Origin: Candidatus Bathyarchaeota archaeon
Lineage (GTDB): Archaea; Thermoproteota; Bathyarchaeia; Bathyarchaeales; WUQV01
Length of the DNA stretch: 64,000 bases
Direction: 5' to 3'
Assembly: GCA_021158125.1 (NCBI GenBank)
Contig: JAGGVF010000007.1
Coordinates: 1 to 64,000, forward strand
Under the pieces are notes generated by a model, which saw nothing but the letters and a program-made list of their open reading frames with translations, did no database searches and was not told where the DNA came from. Made by a program: the position numbers and the translations under genes. Shown here piece by piece: positions 36,482 to 45,716 of the stretch (its first letter is position 1; every line of letters starts with the position of its first letter).

Positions 36482-37060
36482 TTGGCTGATATTGGAATAA
36501 GGGAACCGATGCTCGTGAAAGACGTTATGAGCAGTCCAGTTATAACTGTTCATGAGAACGAACCAGTAGATAAGGTTGCCCAGCTTATGGACAAGTACAA
36601 GCTGGGCTGCATAATAGTTACAAGCGAAGATGGAAAACCGCTTGGCATAATAACGGAAAGGGATTTAGTAGTTCGTGTTTTGGCAAAAAATCTTCTTCCA
36701 AGCAAGTTAAAGGCGAAAGATGTTATGAGTTCTCCTCTTATAACCATCGGGCCGGATGCAAAAATAAATGAGGCTGCAAGGATGATGAGCCGGCTTAACA
36801 TAAGGAGACTTGGAGTAATCTACAGGGGAGAACTTGTAGGAATAGTTTCAAGTAAAGACATTTTAGCTGTAACTCCTGAACTAATTGAAATAATCCAAGA
36901 GAAAGCTCGAATACAAGCTGAAGGTTCAAGCAGGGAGTATTCTGAATCTACACCGTTTACGGGTTATTGCGACCGATGCGGAGCTTGGTCCGACAACCTC
37001 AAAGAGGTTGAAGGCCAATTTCTATGCGAAGATTGCCGTTTAGAACTTGAAGAAAAGTAG
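36482..37060 (+). CDS. CBS-pair protein with C-terminal zinc ribbon
   Basis: A 192-aa protein: two CBS domains (about 12-70 and 78-135; VKDVMSSPVITV, PLGIITERDLV, AKDVMSSPLITI, LVGIVSSKDIL) then a CDRCGAW...CEDCRLE zinc ribbon (about 160-187). CBS plus zinc ribbon implies nucleotide sensing coupled to nucleic-acid or protein binding. TTG start after GAGGGG. First of three tandem CBS genes. Confidence 0.88.
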   Translation: MADIGIREPMLVKDVMSSPVITVHENEPVDKVAQLMDKYKLGCIIVTSEDGKPLGIITERDLVVRVLAKNLLPSKLKAKDVMSSPLITIGPDAKINEAARMMSRLNIRRLGVIYRGELVGIVSSKDILAVTPELIEIIQEKARIQAEGSSREYSESTPFTGYCDRCGAWSDNLKEVEGQFLCEDCRLELEEK

Positions 37061-37072
37061 AGAGGGCGGAGC

Positions 37073-37855
37073 TTGCGTGTTAAGGATATAATGGACCGAA
37101 GCTACCCCTCCCTTTATGTCGATGAGCTAGCAACGAAGGCCCGGGCAATTCTCCGTGACATGGGATTAAGAATTCTTCCAATAATAGATGAAGATAAACG
37201 CCTAGTCGGCATCGTTACGAGAAGCGATTTAATGGCTATAACATCCTCGGTTTCTCCAATTCGTGTGCAAGGCGTAATGTCTAGGCCGAAATTTGTTGCA
37301 ACTCTTGAAATGTACGCTGATAAAGCCGTACGTGAAATGCTGCGTCTTGATGAGTGGTATTCTCCAGTTATACGGTCTGAACAGGACAAAGCCTATATGG
37401 GTGTTTTAGGGCTCGAAAACTACATTGCCGCCGCTATAAATAGAGGAGTAGAAGCTCTTTTCAAGCCTATTTCCAGCATAATGTCAACAGAAGTGATAAC
37501 GTGTTCTCCAGACGATGAAATAGACAATGTTTGGCGTCTAATGATGAAAAAAGCGTTTGCAGGGCTTCCAGTTGTCAGAAAAAATAGAGTTATTGGAATG
37601 ATAACTCAGAAAGACCTACTTGACAGTGGAGCTGCATTTCCTGTTTTTGAAGCAAAAAAGGGAAGGTTTAAGGCTCCGCCGAAAGTTTCATCCGTTATGC
37701 GGGTTCCAGTCATAACTTTGAAGCCAAACAATCTGGTCAGAGATGCAGCTAAACTAATAATTGAAAAAAACATTGGGAGAATACCCATAGTTAATGATAA
37801 GGATGTGCTCGTCGGCATAGTTGACCGAGAAGACGTTGTTAAGGCCCTCTTATAG
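37073..37855 (+). CDS. four-CBS-domain protein
   Basis: A 260-aa protein built of four CBS repeats starting near residues 3, 66, 136 and 203 (VKDIM, VQGVMSRP, ISSIMSTE, VSSVMRVP), each with an Ixx-(R/Q)xD loop such as GIVTRSDL, GMITQKDL and GIVDRED. No catalytic or DNA-binding domain is attached. TTG start 12 bases after the previous gene. It could act as an adenine-nucleotide sensor on a partner. Confidence 0.88.
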   Translation: MRVKDIMDRSYPSLYVDELATKARAILRDMGLRILPIIDEDKRLVGIVTRSDLMAITSSVSPIRVQGVMSRPKFVATLEMYADKAVREMLRLDEWYSPVIRSEQDKAYMGVLGLENYIAAAINRGVEALFKPISSIMSTEVITCSPDDEIDNVWRLMMKKAFAGLPVVRKNRVIGMITQKDLLDSGAAFPVFEAKKGRFKAPPKVSSVMRVPVITLKPNNLVRDAAKLIIEKNIGRIPIVNDKDVLVGIVDREDVVKALL

Positions 37856-37869
37856 TTGGAGGTTAAATC

Positions 37870-38790
37870 TTGAGTAGACGTGTAGGAAAAAGGGAAACGT
37901 TCAGATCGCTGAGAGAAGGCGGCCCAGTGTCTTTAAAGGGTCATCCGTCGAAGAAACGTGAAGGAGAAATAATGAGAATAGCAAAGAAGCCAGTCATTAC
38001 GATGGCACCGACAACTCCGGTCTATGATGCAATAAACATCATGGTCAAAGAAGGGTTCCGTCGAATACCAGTAGCAGACCCTGGAACCAAAAAACTGCTT
38101 GGAATAATAACCGCTATGGACATAATAAACTACCTTGGCGGAGGAGAAAAATTCAAAATAATTCAGAAGAGGCATGGCGGGAACTTCTATAAGGCAATTT
38201 ATGAACCTATAAAGGCAATAATGACGACTAAGGTAATTTCGATAAAAACCACCGGAGGGATTGATGAGGCAATAGAACTTATGAAAGAACATAATGTAGG
38301 CGGATTGCCAGTAATAGACGAAGAAGAGAAAATATGGGGGATAGTAACTGAAAGGGACATAGCCTTCCTTTTCGCCGGGACGATAAGCGGAGCCAAAGTC
38401 TCAAGCATAATGTCAACAAACGTTATTACAACAAAACCTGAAGCATCAATATTTCAAGCTGAAAAAACAATGGTTGAAAGGGGCTTTAGACGACTGCCGC
38501 TCGTTTCCGAAGGAAAACTAGCCGGAATAGTAACCGTAATGGACATTCTAAGATTTTTCGGCACAAGCCAAGTTTTCCAGCATTTGAAGTCCGGAACAAT
38601 CATGCAGGTTCTGCAAACACCAGTGGACGAAATAGCAAAGAAAAAGCTGATTACTATAGCCCCTGAGGAAGACTTAGGAAAAGCAGCAAAGCTTATGGAA
38701 GAAAACAATGTAGGAGCGCTCCCAGTGGTTCAAAACGAGAAACTGGTCGGCATAATCACTGAAAGAGACTTCTTTAAAGCAGTAGTTTAG
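37870..38790 (+). CDS. four-CBS-domain protein with basic N-terminal tail
   Basis: A 306-aa protein: a basic 45-residue N-terminal tail (SRRVGKRETFRSLR, HPSKKREGE) then four CBS repeats (VITMAPTTPVYDAIN; IKAIMTTKVISI; VSSIMSTNVITT; the last from about 250), with loops GIITAMDI, GIVTERDI, GIVTVMDI and GIITERDF. TTG start after GGAGG. The basic tail could bind RNA or acidic partners. It ends 10 bases before dihydroorotase. Confidence 0.88.
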   Translation: MSRRVGKRETFRSLREGGPVSLKGHPSKKREGEIMRIAKKPVITMAPTTPVYDAINIMVKEGFRRIPVADPGTKKLLGIITAMDIINYLGGGEKFKIIQKRHGGNFYKAIYEPIKAIMTTKVISIKTTGGIDEAIELMKEHNVGGLPVIDEEEKIWGIVTERDIAFLFAGTISGAKVSSIMSTNVITTKPEASIFQAEKTMVERGFRRLPLVSEGKLAGIVTVMDILRFFGTSQVFQHLKSGTIMQVLQTPVDEIAKKKLITIAPEEDLGKAAKLMEENNVGALPVVQNEKLVGIITERDFFKAVV

Positions 38791-38800
38791 AGGAAAACAC

Positions 38801-40144
38801 TTGCTGGTTGATAGAACCATCGTAAACTGCAAAGTATATTTAGAAGGGGAAATTTTAGAAGCTGGAATAGCCATAGAAAACGGAAAAATAGTCAAGATAG
38901 GAAAGGAACCAAATCTGCCGAAAAGCTCTGAAAAAATAAACCTTAATGGCTGTTTAGCTCTTCCAGGCTTAATAGACGTTCACGTTCACCTAAGAGACCA
39001 AAGGCAAGCTTACGAAGAAACATTTTATACTGGTACTGCTGCAGCCGCAGCCGGTGGAATAACCACCGTACTGGACATGCCGAATAACGAACCAGTAACT
39101 ATGAGCGTTCAAACACTTCGGGAACGTATGAAAACTGCTGAAAAACAAGCTTTAACGAATATTGCGTTTTATTCCGCCTTTCCAGAGGAGAAAAATCAAA
39201 TAATACAGATAGTGAAAGAGGGCGCTGTAGCATTCAAAATTTTTCTAATAAAAAAGATTGGAGGCCTAAACATAGACGATGATTATGAAATTTTAAAGGC
39301 GCTGGAAGAAACGGGAAATTTGAATGTTCCAGTTTGCTTTCACGCTGAAAACCGAAGAGAAGTTGAAGATTTGATGCAAAAACTGATATTTGAAGGTCGA
39401 AATGATATAAAAGCCTACTTAGAGGCTCATAATCCAGATATTGAAGCAAAATCAGTGGAAAGAGTGATAAAATTTGCTGAGAAATCAAAGGCGAAGGTTC
39501 ACGTTTGCCATGTAAGTTCAAGTAAGTCTCTAATGTTAATCTCAGAAGCAAAGGAAAAGGGCTTAAACATCACATGCGAAGTTACCCCTCATCACCTTCT
39601 TCTTTCAACTGAAGATTTCGGAGAGAAAGGTTCGCTGCTAATCACTGACCCGCCGGTACGAAGCGAAAAGGAACGGCGAAGTCTATGGAACGGACTAAAA
39701 AACGGTATAATAGATGTTCTGGCTTCTGATCATGCTCCGCATTTGTTGGAGGAAAAATTTTCAGACGAAATTTGGAAAGTTAAACCTGGCATACCTGGAT
39801 TAGAGACAACTTTGCCCTTAATGCTTACGCAAATAAATAAGGGATTATTTTCAATTCAAGAATTGGTGCGTTTAATGGCTGAAAATCCAGCAAAAATTTT
39901 CGGTTTAGATGGGAAAGGCATGTTAAAAGAAGGATTTTCGGCTGATATAACCGTGATAGATCTGCATAAAAGAGGAGTAATTGACTCTTCAAAGTTCCAT
40001 TCTAAGGCTAAGTATTCTCCATTTGACGGATGGCAAGTTAAAGGAATGCCGGTTAAAACATTCGTGAACGGCGTTCTCGTTATGGACAACGGAGAAATAT
40101 TTGCTGAACCTGGAGTTGGCGAGATAATTCGTAAAAAGTTTTAA
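38801..40144 (+). CDS. pyrC: dihydroorotase
   Basis: A 447-aa amidohydrolase that cyclises carbamoyl-aspartate to dihydroorotate in pyrimidine synthesis. The zinc motif is DVHVHLRDQ (His61 and His63), then GGITTVLDMPNNEP, a likely carboxylated lysine in AFKIFLIKK, a CHVSS segment, TPHHLLL and the final Asp ligand in SDHAPH. TTG start after GAGG, 10 bases after the last CBS gene, so it appears co-transcribed with the CBS cluster; hydantoinase or allantoinase is less likely given HVHLRD plus MPNN. Confidence 0.88.
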   Translation: MLVDRTIVNCKVYLEGEILEAGIAIENGKIVKIGKEPNLPKSSEKINLNGCLALPGLIDVHVHLRDQRQAYEETFYTGTAAAAAGGITTVLDMPNNEPVTMSVQTLRERMKTAEKQALTNIAFYSAFPEEKNQIIQIVKEGAVAFKIFLIKKIGGLNIDDDYEILKALEETGNLNVPVCFHAENRREVEDLMQKLIFEGRNDIKAYLEAHNPDIEAKSVERVIKFAEKSKAKVHVCHVSSSKSLMLISEAKEKGLNITCEVTPHHLLLSTEDFGEKGSLLITDPPVRSEKERRSLWNGLKNGIIDVLASDHAPHLLEEKFSDEIWKVKPGIPGLETTLPLMLTQINKGLFSIQELVRLMAENPAKIFGLDGKGMLKEGFSADITVIDLHKRGVIDSSKFHSKAKYSPFDGWQVKGMPVKTFVNGVLVMDNGEIFAEPGVGEIIRKKF

Positions 40145-40147
40145 AGG

Positions 40148-40597
40148 TTACACTTCGTCGCTTTCCCTTTTTGTTACATAAACTATTGAGTCATGGACGG
40201 TGTATCCAAGCTTTTTAAACAGATTTATTGAAGCTGGATTAGGCAGCTCGATGAGAGCGGCTATTACCACTGCTCCTCTTTCTTTCAGTGTTTTTTCCAT
40301 TCTTGTTACAAGTTCTTTTGCTATTCCTCTTCCCCGATAAGCTGGGTCTACAGCTAATCTGTTTATCCATCCCTTCATTCTGAAGTCACAGCTTCCAATG
40401 ACTGTTCCAATCAATTTGCCGTTGTGAAATGCTCCTAGAAAGAAGTTTGGTTCTGTTTCCATCTGTTTTTCCATTGCTTTTTTACTGTCTCTTCCCTTCG
40501 GCTTGTATGGTAAGCCTGCCCGTTTCCACAAGTTAATTATTTCTTCATAATCCTCTATTGTTAGTTTCCGAAATTCTATGTCATGCATAGCCATCAT
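40148..40597 (-). CDS. GNAT-family N-acetyltransferase
   Basis: A 149-aa acetyltransferase with the acetyl-CoA motif A around residues 82-100 (NRLAVDPAYRGRGIAKELVT) and motif B NPASINLFKKLGY. A single-domain GNAT; its target (protein N-terminus or small amine) cannot be told. It is convergent with pyrC, with three bases between stops. Confidence 0.85.
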   Translation of the reverse strand: MMAMHDIEFRKLTIEDYEEIINLWKRAGLPYKPKGRDSKKAMEKQMETEPNFFLGAFHNGKLIGTVIGSCDFRMKGWINRLAVDPAYRGRGIAKELVTRMEKTLKERGAVVIAALIELPNPASINLFKKLGYTVHDSIVYVTKRESDEV

Positions 40598-40684
40598 TTC
40601 GGTGGGCCTCGCTTATAGACTAGATAGGTTTACATGGGAAAAGCCTCTTTTAATTGTTAACATAGCAGTATCATAGAGTTTAGG

Positions 40685-41176
40685 GTGAAGGGTTTGAAAT
40701 TTATAGTTGATGGGATGCTTGGAAAACTTGCACGTTGGCTCCGCATGCTTGGGCACAACGTTAAATATTCAAGCGCCCTAGGCGATGAACAACTTCTAAA
40801 AATAGCCAAAAATGAGCATAGAACATTGTTAACGAGAGATTTGGAACTTTATCAACAAGCAGTTGCCCGTGGGGTTCAAGCACTTTATGTGGAAGGAGAA
40901 GACGAAGCTGAAAAACTGGCGAAACTTGCCAAAAGATACGGTTTTCCACTTGAAATTAACCTAGAAAATTCTAGATGTCCAAAATGTAACGCTAGAATTA
41001 AACCTATCAGTAAAGAGCTCGTTAAGGGAAAGGTTCCGGAAACAACTTACAAGTACTACAATGAATTTTGGGAATGCCAGAAATGCGGCCAAATCTACTG
41101 GCAAGGAGCCCATTGGAAAAGAATAAATGAAACTCTAACTAAAGCGAGAAGTCTAATTGAGAAAAATAAAACGTAG
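40685..41176 (+). CDS. Mut7-C RNase-like protein with zinc ribbon
   Basis: A 163-aa protein of the Mut7-C family (PIN-like RNase fold): FIVDGMLGKLARWLRMLGH at residues 6-24 with Asp9, then LLTRDLEL with Asp52, and a C-terminal zinc ribbon (Cys98, Cys101, Cys131, Cys134: CPKCNAR and CQKCGQIYW). Family members are predicted RNases; the physiological RNA is unknown. GTG start. Confidence 0.88.
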   Translation: MKGLKFIVDGMLGKLARWLRMLGHNVKYSSALGDEQLLKIAKNEHRTLLTRDLELYQQAVARGVQALYVEGEDEAEKLAKLAKRYGFPLEINLENSRCPKCNARIKPISKELVKGKVPETTYKYYNEFWECQKCGQIYWQGAHWKRINETLTKARSLIEKNKT

Positions 41177-41191
41177 GGTTTTGAGCTTTTA

Positions 41192-41467
41192 TTATTCTGT
41201 TTCCAGTAGCCATCTTAAGGGAATGTCTTGGTAGGTTCCATCTGGCAGCGTTCTTCGAATAGTTATTGGAAGTATTCCAGCTTCAAGTTCTTTCAGTGCT
41301 ATATCTATTGGGCTCATCTGTTTTTCCGGGGGAGGGATGAGTATTGGGGCTCCCATTGCTATTTGTAGGGCTCTAGCCCCTACTATTCTAGCCCTTTCAA
41401 AGCGGGTTAGCTTTGGAGGGCCAACTAAAATTTTTCTTTCTTGCGTCGTTCCCTTAATATCCTGCAC
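41192..41467 (-). CDS. rpoK: DNA-directed RNA polymerase subunit K (Rpb6/omega)
   Basis: A 91-aa Rpo[21 protein letters not shown] (residues 20-39), [23 protein letters not shown] and the closing IPLRWL. It helps assemble the largest polymerase subunit. GTG start, overlapping the thermosome stop by 14 bases, so the two are co-transcribed, a less usual partner for rpoK. Confidence 0.93.
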   Translation of the reverse strand: MQDIKGTTQERKILVGPPKLTRFERARIVGARALQIAMGAPILIPPPEKQMSPIDIALKELEAGILPITIRRTLPDGTYQDIPLRWLLETE

Positions 41468-43091
41468 CCTCAGGGCCTTTAGGCATTTTGGGAGGCTTCA
41501 TCTTAGCGGCGGCAATTACATCGTCGATTTTAAGTATCATGGTTGAGGCTTCGGTTGCCGACTTGATAACTTGCTTTTTAACCGATACAGGTTCCAAAAC
41601 GTTTGTTTGATAAGTATCTATGACCTTTCCTTCGTGGACACCTACTCCCACCCATTTTTCGCCTTTATCGTGGCGTGCCCTAAGTTCTGACAGTATATCT
41701 ATTGGGTCTAAGCCAGCGTTTTCAGCCAGCGTTACTGGTATGCTTTCTAAGGCTTCGGCGAAGCTCATAACTGCAAGTTGTTCCCTTCCGGGAAGGCTTT
41801 CAGCGTAGTTTCTAAGTATTCGGGCAACTTCTATTTCTGGGGCTCCTCCACCTGCAACTATTTTCGGCTCTTCTACGACGTCTCTTACGACGCAGAGTGC
41901 GTCGTGAATTGAACGTTCTGCTTCGTCTATTACTCGTTCTGTTCCCCCTCTAATTAGTATGGTAACTGACTTCGGATGTTTGCATCCTTCTATGAAAGTC
42001 ATTTTGTCGTCGCCGATTTTTCTTTCTTCTACAAGTGCTGCGTAGCCCAAGTCTGCCTCTGTCATGTCGTCAAGGTTTGTAATTATCTTTCCACCCGTGG
42101 CTTTTGACAACTTCTCCATATCTGACTTTTTAACTCTTCTTAACGCTAGAATCTTCTTCCTAGCCAAGAAGTGTTGGGCTGCGTCGTCTATTCCCTTCTG
42201 GCATATAACAACGTTTGCACCTACCGACGCTATTTTGTTCACCATTTCTTGAAGCATGCGTTCCTCTTCTTTGAGGAAGGCTTCCATTTGTTCAGGTGAT
42301 TCTATGTTGATTTTTGCGTCAAATTCTGTTTTTTCAATTTCTAATGGGCAGTTTAGCAAGGCTATTTTTGCATTTTCAACTCTTTTCGGCATGCCTGGAT
42401 GTACAACTTCTTTGTCAATAACTATGCCTTTGATTAACTTCGTGTCAGTTACTGATTCACCCGGTTTTTTCTCAACTTTAACGTCGTCAACGTCCACTCG
42501 GTAGCCTTCTTCTGTTTTCTCGGCTACTTGTAGAATTGCCTCGACAGCGAGTTTTGCAAGGTATTCTCTGTTCTCAGATACAAGTTTGCTTGCCATAGAG
42601 GTCATGGCTACTTTTGTTAGGAACTCCTTGTCGGTTGGGTCAACTTTTATGGCTATTTGGTCGAGGGCTTCAAGGGCTTTTTCAGCCGCTTTTTTATATC
42701 CGTCAATTATAATTGTTGGGTGAACGTTCTTTTCGATTAGTTCTTCGGCTTTTCCAAGAAGTTCTCCTGATAATACGACTACTGTTGTTGTTCCGTCTCC
42801 AACTTCGTTGTCTTGGGTTTTTGCAACTTCAACCATCATTTTTGCTGCTGGATGTTGGACGTCCATTTCGTCTAGGATGGTGCGTCCGTCGCTTGTTATG
42901 GTTACGTCTCCGAAGCTGTCAACTAGCATTTTGTCCATGCCCTTCGGTCCAAGCGATGTCTTAACTGCTTCTGCAACTATTCTTGCTGCCATTATGTTTG
43001 CGTGTTGAGCTTCCCTTCCTCTAGAACGTGAGGATCCTTCCTTCAATATGAGAACTGGGATTCCGGCTGCTTGTGTTGGTCCTGCAGACAA
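41454..43091 (-). CDS. thermosome subunit (group II chaperonin)
   Basis: A 545-aa chaperonin subunit. Nucleotide-binding motifs [12 protein letters not shown] near 45-56, [10 protein letters not shown] near 98-107 and the GGGAPE segment near 410 are intact, with helical protrusion residues typical of CCT/thermosome around 245-280. The C-terminal tail is short ([11 protein letters not shown]) and lacks the GGM repeat. TTG start after AGGAGG, with a TATA-like CTTATATTG near 43140-43150. Only one subunit gene is visible here; others may lie elsewhere. Confidence 0.95.
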   Translation of the reverse strand: MSAGPTQAAGIPVLILKEGSSRSRGREAQHANIMAARIVAEAVKTSLGPKGMDKMLVDSFGDVTITSDGRTILDEMDVQHPAAKMMVEVAKTQDNEVGDGTTTVVVLSGELLGKAEELIEKNVHPTIIIDGYKKAAEKALEALDQIAIKVDPTDKEFLTKVAMTSMASKLVSENREYLAKLAVEAILQVAEKTEEGYRVDVDDVKVEKKPGESVTDTKLIKGIVIDKEVVHPGMPKRVENAKIALLNCPLEIEKTEFDAKINIESPEQMEAFLKEEERMLQEMVNKIASVGANVVICQKGIDDAAQHFLARKKILALRRVKKSDMEKLSKATGGKIITNLDDMTEADLGYAALVEERKIGDDKMTFIEGCKHPKSVTILIRGGTERVIDEAERSIHDALCVVRDVVEEPKIVAGGGAPEIEVARILRNYAESLPGREQLAVMSFAEALESIPVTLAENAGLDPIDILSELRARHDKGEKWVGVGVHEGKVIDTYQTNVLEPVSVKKQVIKSATEASTMILKIDDVIAAAKMKPPKMPKGPEGAGY

Positions 43092-43215
43092 GATACAATA
43101 ACCTCCTAATTTAATGCAGAAAGAGGAAAACCAGCATTACAATATAAGTTTTTCGAGTTCTACAAGTATAAAGAATGTTGTGGACTTTACACTTGCGGCT
43201 TTAGAGAGGGTGTTT

Positions 43216-44436
43216 TCAGCGGTAAGGCAGATACTCTCTTCCCAGAAGTTCTCTTGCTATCACTATTCTTTGGATGTTAAGCGTTCCTTCCGCACCTATC
43301 ATGTAGGACATTATTCCCCTTAGTCCCATTTCAAGCGGACACTCCTTTGTGTAGCCATAAGCCCCAAACCAGAGCATGACACGCTTGAAGACGTCAAAGG
43401 CGAACGGCGGAATCTTAAGCTTACATGCAGAAATGTACTTGCTAACCTCTCTAGGCGAAAACTTTCCTTCCTTATACTTCATGTCCATCATCCACGCTGT
43501 ACGGTAAACAAGCGATCTTAGGGCTTCCAGTTCAGCCCAGTCGTCGGCTAGTTCAAATTGGATTCCTTCAAACTTGGCTATTGGACGGCCGAAGGCTACT
43601 CTCTCCTTAATGTACTGCATTCCGATTTCTAGCGCTCTTCTCGCTGCGCCTAGGCATGTTGCCCCTATCAGAAGCCTAGCAGCGTCAAAGCCCTCCATTG
43701 TTAAGTAGAAGCCTTTTCCTTCTTCGCCTAGTCTATGGTAATCCGGCAGCCGTACATCATTCATTACGAAGCCGCCTGTCGAGATTCCCATCCTTCCCAT
43801 ATCCTCGAATCTTTTGACTACTTCCACTCCGGGCGCATCTATTGGAAGGAAGAAGGCTGTCATACCCAAATGATGCTTTTCCGGAGTTGGCGGAGGCGAA
43901 GTTCTAACTAGAACGAAGTAGCCTCCTCCCCATTTTTTCGCTTCTTCTGTTCCGCTTGTGTAGAGTTTTTCTCCGTTTAAAATCCAGTTTTCTCCTTCTT
44001 TTCTGCCAGTTGACTTTACGTTTGCTACGTCGCTTCCCCCTCCAGCTTCGGTTGTTGCTATTCCTATGAAGCCTTCGCCTTGAATCGCCTTTTTCACGTA
44101 TTGTTCTCTTATCTGTTCAGTGCAGTATCTGTCAACTACGAATCCCCATGAAGATTCAACTAGGAAAAGTACGGGTATGGCTATGCTTATGTCCGCATAT
44201 CCTAACTCCTCGGCTGCGATGCATGTCATAACCCAGTCGGCGCCAACTCCACCATGCTCCTCCGGAACGGTCATTAAGAGCAAACCTAAATCAGCCATTC
44301 CCTTTAGAATTTCTTTTGGAATCTCATGTTTATTGTCGATTTCTCTAATCCTTTCTAATGGAAGGTTCTTCATGCACCATTCACGTAGCGATTTTCTGAA
44401 AAGCTCTTGTTCTTCGGTAAAGCTGAAATCAACCAT
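43216..44436 (-). CDS. acyl-CoA dehydrogenase
   Basis: A 406-aa FAD enzyme oxidising acyl-CoA to enoyl-CoA. N-terminal helical domain with PEEHGG, the FAD and substrate segment IATTEAGGGSDVANVKS, then GEKLYTSG, and a C-terminal helical domain with AFGRPIAKFEGIQFELAD and the closing EGTLNIQRIVIARELLG. The start is set at ATG 44436 after AAGGTGAAAAGT. No electron-transfer flavoprotein or thiolase gene adjoins, so the pathway (fatty-acid or amino-acid degradation) is open. Confidence 0.9.
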   Translation of the reverse strand: MVDFSFTEEQELFRKSLREWCMKNLPLERIREIDNKHEIPKEILKGMADLGLLLMTVPEEHGGVGADWVMTCIAAEELGYADISIAIPVLFLVESSWGFVVDRYCTEQIREQYVKKAIQGEGFIGIATTEAGGGSDVANVKSTGRKEGENWILNGEKLYTSGTEEAKKWGGGYFVLVRTSPPPTPEKHHLGMTAFFLPIDAPGVEVVKRFEDMGRMGISTGGFVMNDVRLPDYHRLGEEGKGFYLTMEGFDAARLLIGATCLGAARRALEIGMQYIKERVAFGRPIAKFEGIQFELADDWAELEALRSLVYRTAWMMDMKYKEGKFSPREVSKYISACKLKIPPFAFDVFKRVMLWFGAYGYTKECPLEMGLRGIMSYMIGAEGTLNIQRIVIARELLGREYLPYR

Positions 44437-44509
44437 ACTTTTCACCTTGAAGAATAGGCTTTTGTTAGCTAAAGCATATAAAGTTAGCTTTAGGTAAATT
44501 CGAACGGCA

Positions 44510-45562
44510 TCATTCCCTTTGTTTCTTTCGCATTATTAGGAAAGTTGAAGCAACTCCAGCTAAAGTGCATACTGCGCCGAGCAGAGTGTATGAGATCAAC
44601 AAGTTCCAAGGAATATTCACTTCAACGGTTACATTGTCCGTTATTGGCGCATCTTCTGAAATCATGAAATCTCTAGTTAGCCAGCCTAATTTTCCATTAA
44701 ATTGAAGAACTGTGAGCCATGCGAGGTCTTGGAATATTTCTGCTATTCTCAAGTCTATCTTTGACAAGTCGCCTTTTGAAAGTGCGAATTGTATGGGTTT
44801 TAGCAGTATTAACCCCGAATGATCATAAGTTTTGTAGTAGGCGTTTTGGAGTGGAAAGTAATCCTTGTCTATTTTGTTTTCAGTAAGAAGGAAGAGCGTT
44901 ATATGAGTGTCTCCTTTAATCGGACTTGATATGACGAGAGGGTAGTAGAGAAAGTCGGAATCAAACCTGTAGAGAATTGGATTGACGCTTTTTTCTTCAG
45001 GGTTGACAATTATAATGTCTAAAACATAGTATCGAAATCCTCTTCCCATATAATTGTCTATAGCTGTTTCATAATCCGCCAAAGTAATCTCTCCGTTTAT
45101 TCCGCTTCCAATAAGAAAATCTTCCATCCATTCAACTAGCTCTGAAGTATCGTTGGCCTTAACAACAGTTATGTTATGGGAACCTATTTTCTCGTGAAAT
45201 ACCACGTCCACGCTTTTTGAGCGAGCTTCACCCTCACTAGAGTACATGAACTGGTTCATTCCTTCCTCCCATATTAACCGCTGAATTTCTTCAAATGCCG
45301 TAAAACTTGCAATCTCCACCTTTGGCTCAGCTGGAAGCGGAAGAACTTCAAGGACAACTGTTTCTTGGTCAGCAGACACATCTGTTGAGAGGATCATTAT
45401 TTCTTCATGTCCATTCCACGCAATTATGGCCTTTTGTCCAGGTTCATATACTGAGGCGGTGGGAATTACGGGAATCATTCCCCTATCAGCATAAACTAGC
45501 TGAGAAAAGAATCCGATAAAAAGCAACGGCAGTAAAAAGAAAAATAAATACTTTTTAGGCAT
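44510..45562 (-). CDS. secreted, membrane-anchored DUF2330-like protein
   Basis: A 350-aa protein with an N-terminal signal helix (KYLFFFLLPLLFIGFFSQLVYA) and a C-terminal membrane anchor (about 322-344) followed by a basic RKKQRE stop-transfer tail; the bulk should be extracellular. The mature start DRGMIPVIPTASVYEPGQKA matches my recollection of DUF2330 proteins. Function unknown. ATG 45562 after AGGTGAATTGACT. A TATA-like TTTTATAAG lies near 45602-45610. Confidence 0.7.
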   Translation of the reverse strand: MPKKYLFFFLLPLLFIGFFSQLVYADRGMIPVIPTASVYEPGQKAIIAWNGHEEIMILSTDVSADQETVVLEVLPLPAEPKVEIASFTAFEEIQRLIWEEGMNQFMYSSEGEARSKSVDVVFHEKIGSHNITVVKANDTSELVEWMEDFLIGSGINGEITLADYETAIDNYMGRGFRYYVLDIIIVNPEEKSVNPILYRFDSDFLYYPLVISSPIKGDTHITLFLLTENKIDKDYFPLQNAYYKTYDHSGLILLKPIQFALSKGDLSKIDLRIAEIFQDLAWLTVLQFNGKLGWLTRDFMISEDAPITDNVTVEVNIPWNLLISYTLLGAVCTLAGVASTFLIMRKKQRE

Positions 45563-45716
45563 AGTCAATTCACCTTCTAAAATTAACAATTTTCTTGGCT
45601 TATAAAATGCTAGAGATTAGAACAGTTGAAACTATGGATTAGAACATGTCTGTAAAGCATATTAACAGTTAATAGGCGTTGAAGCCATAAATACGTGAAG
45701 CTTCAAGGTGAAAGGT

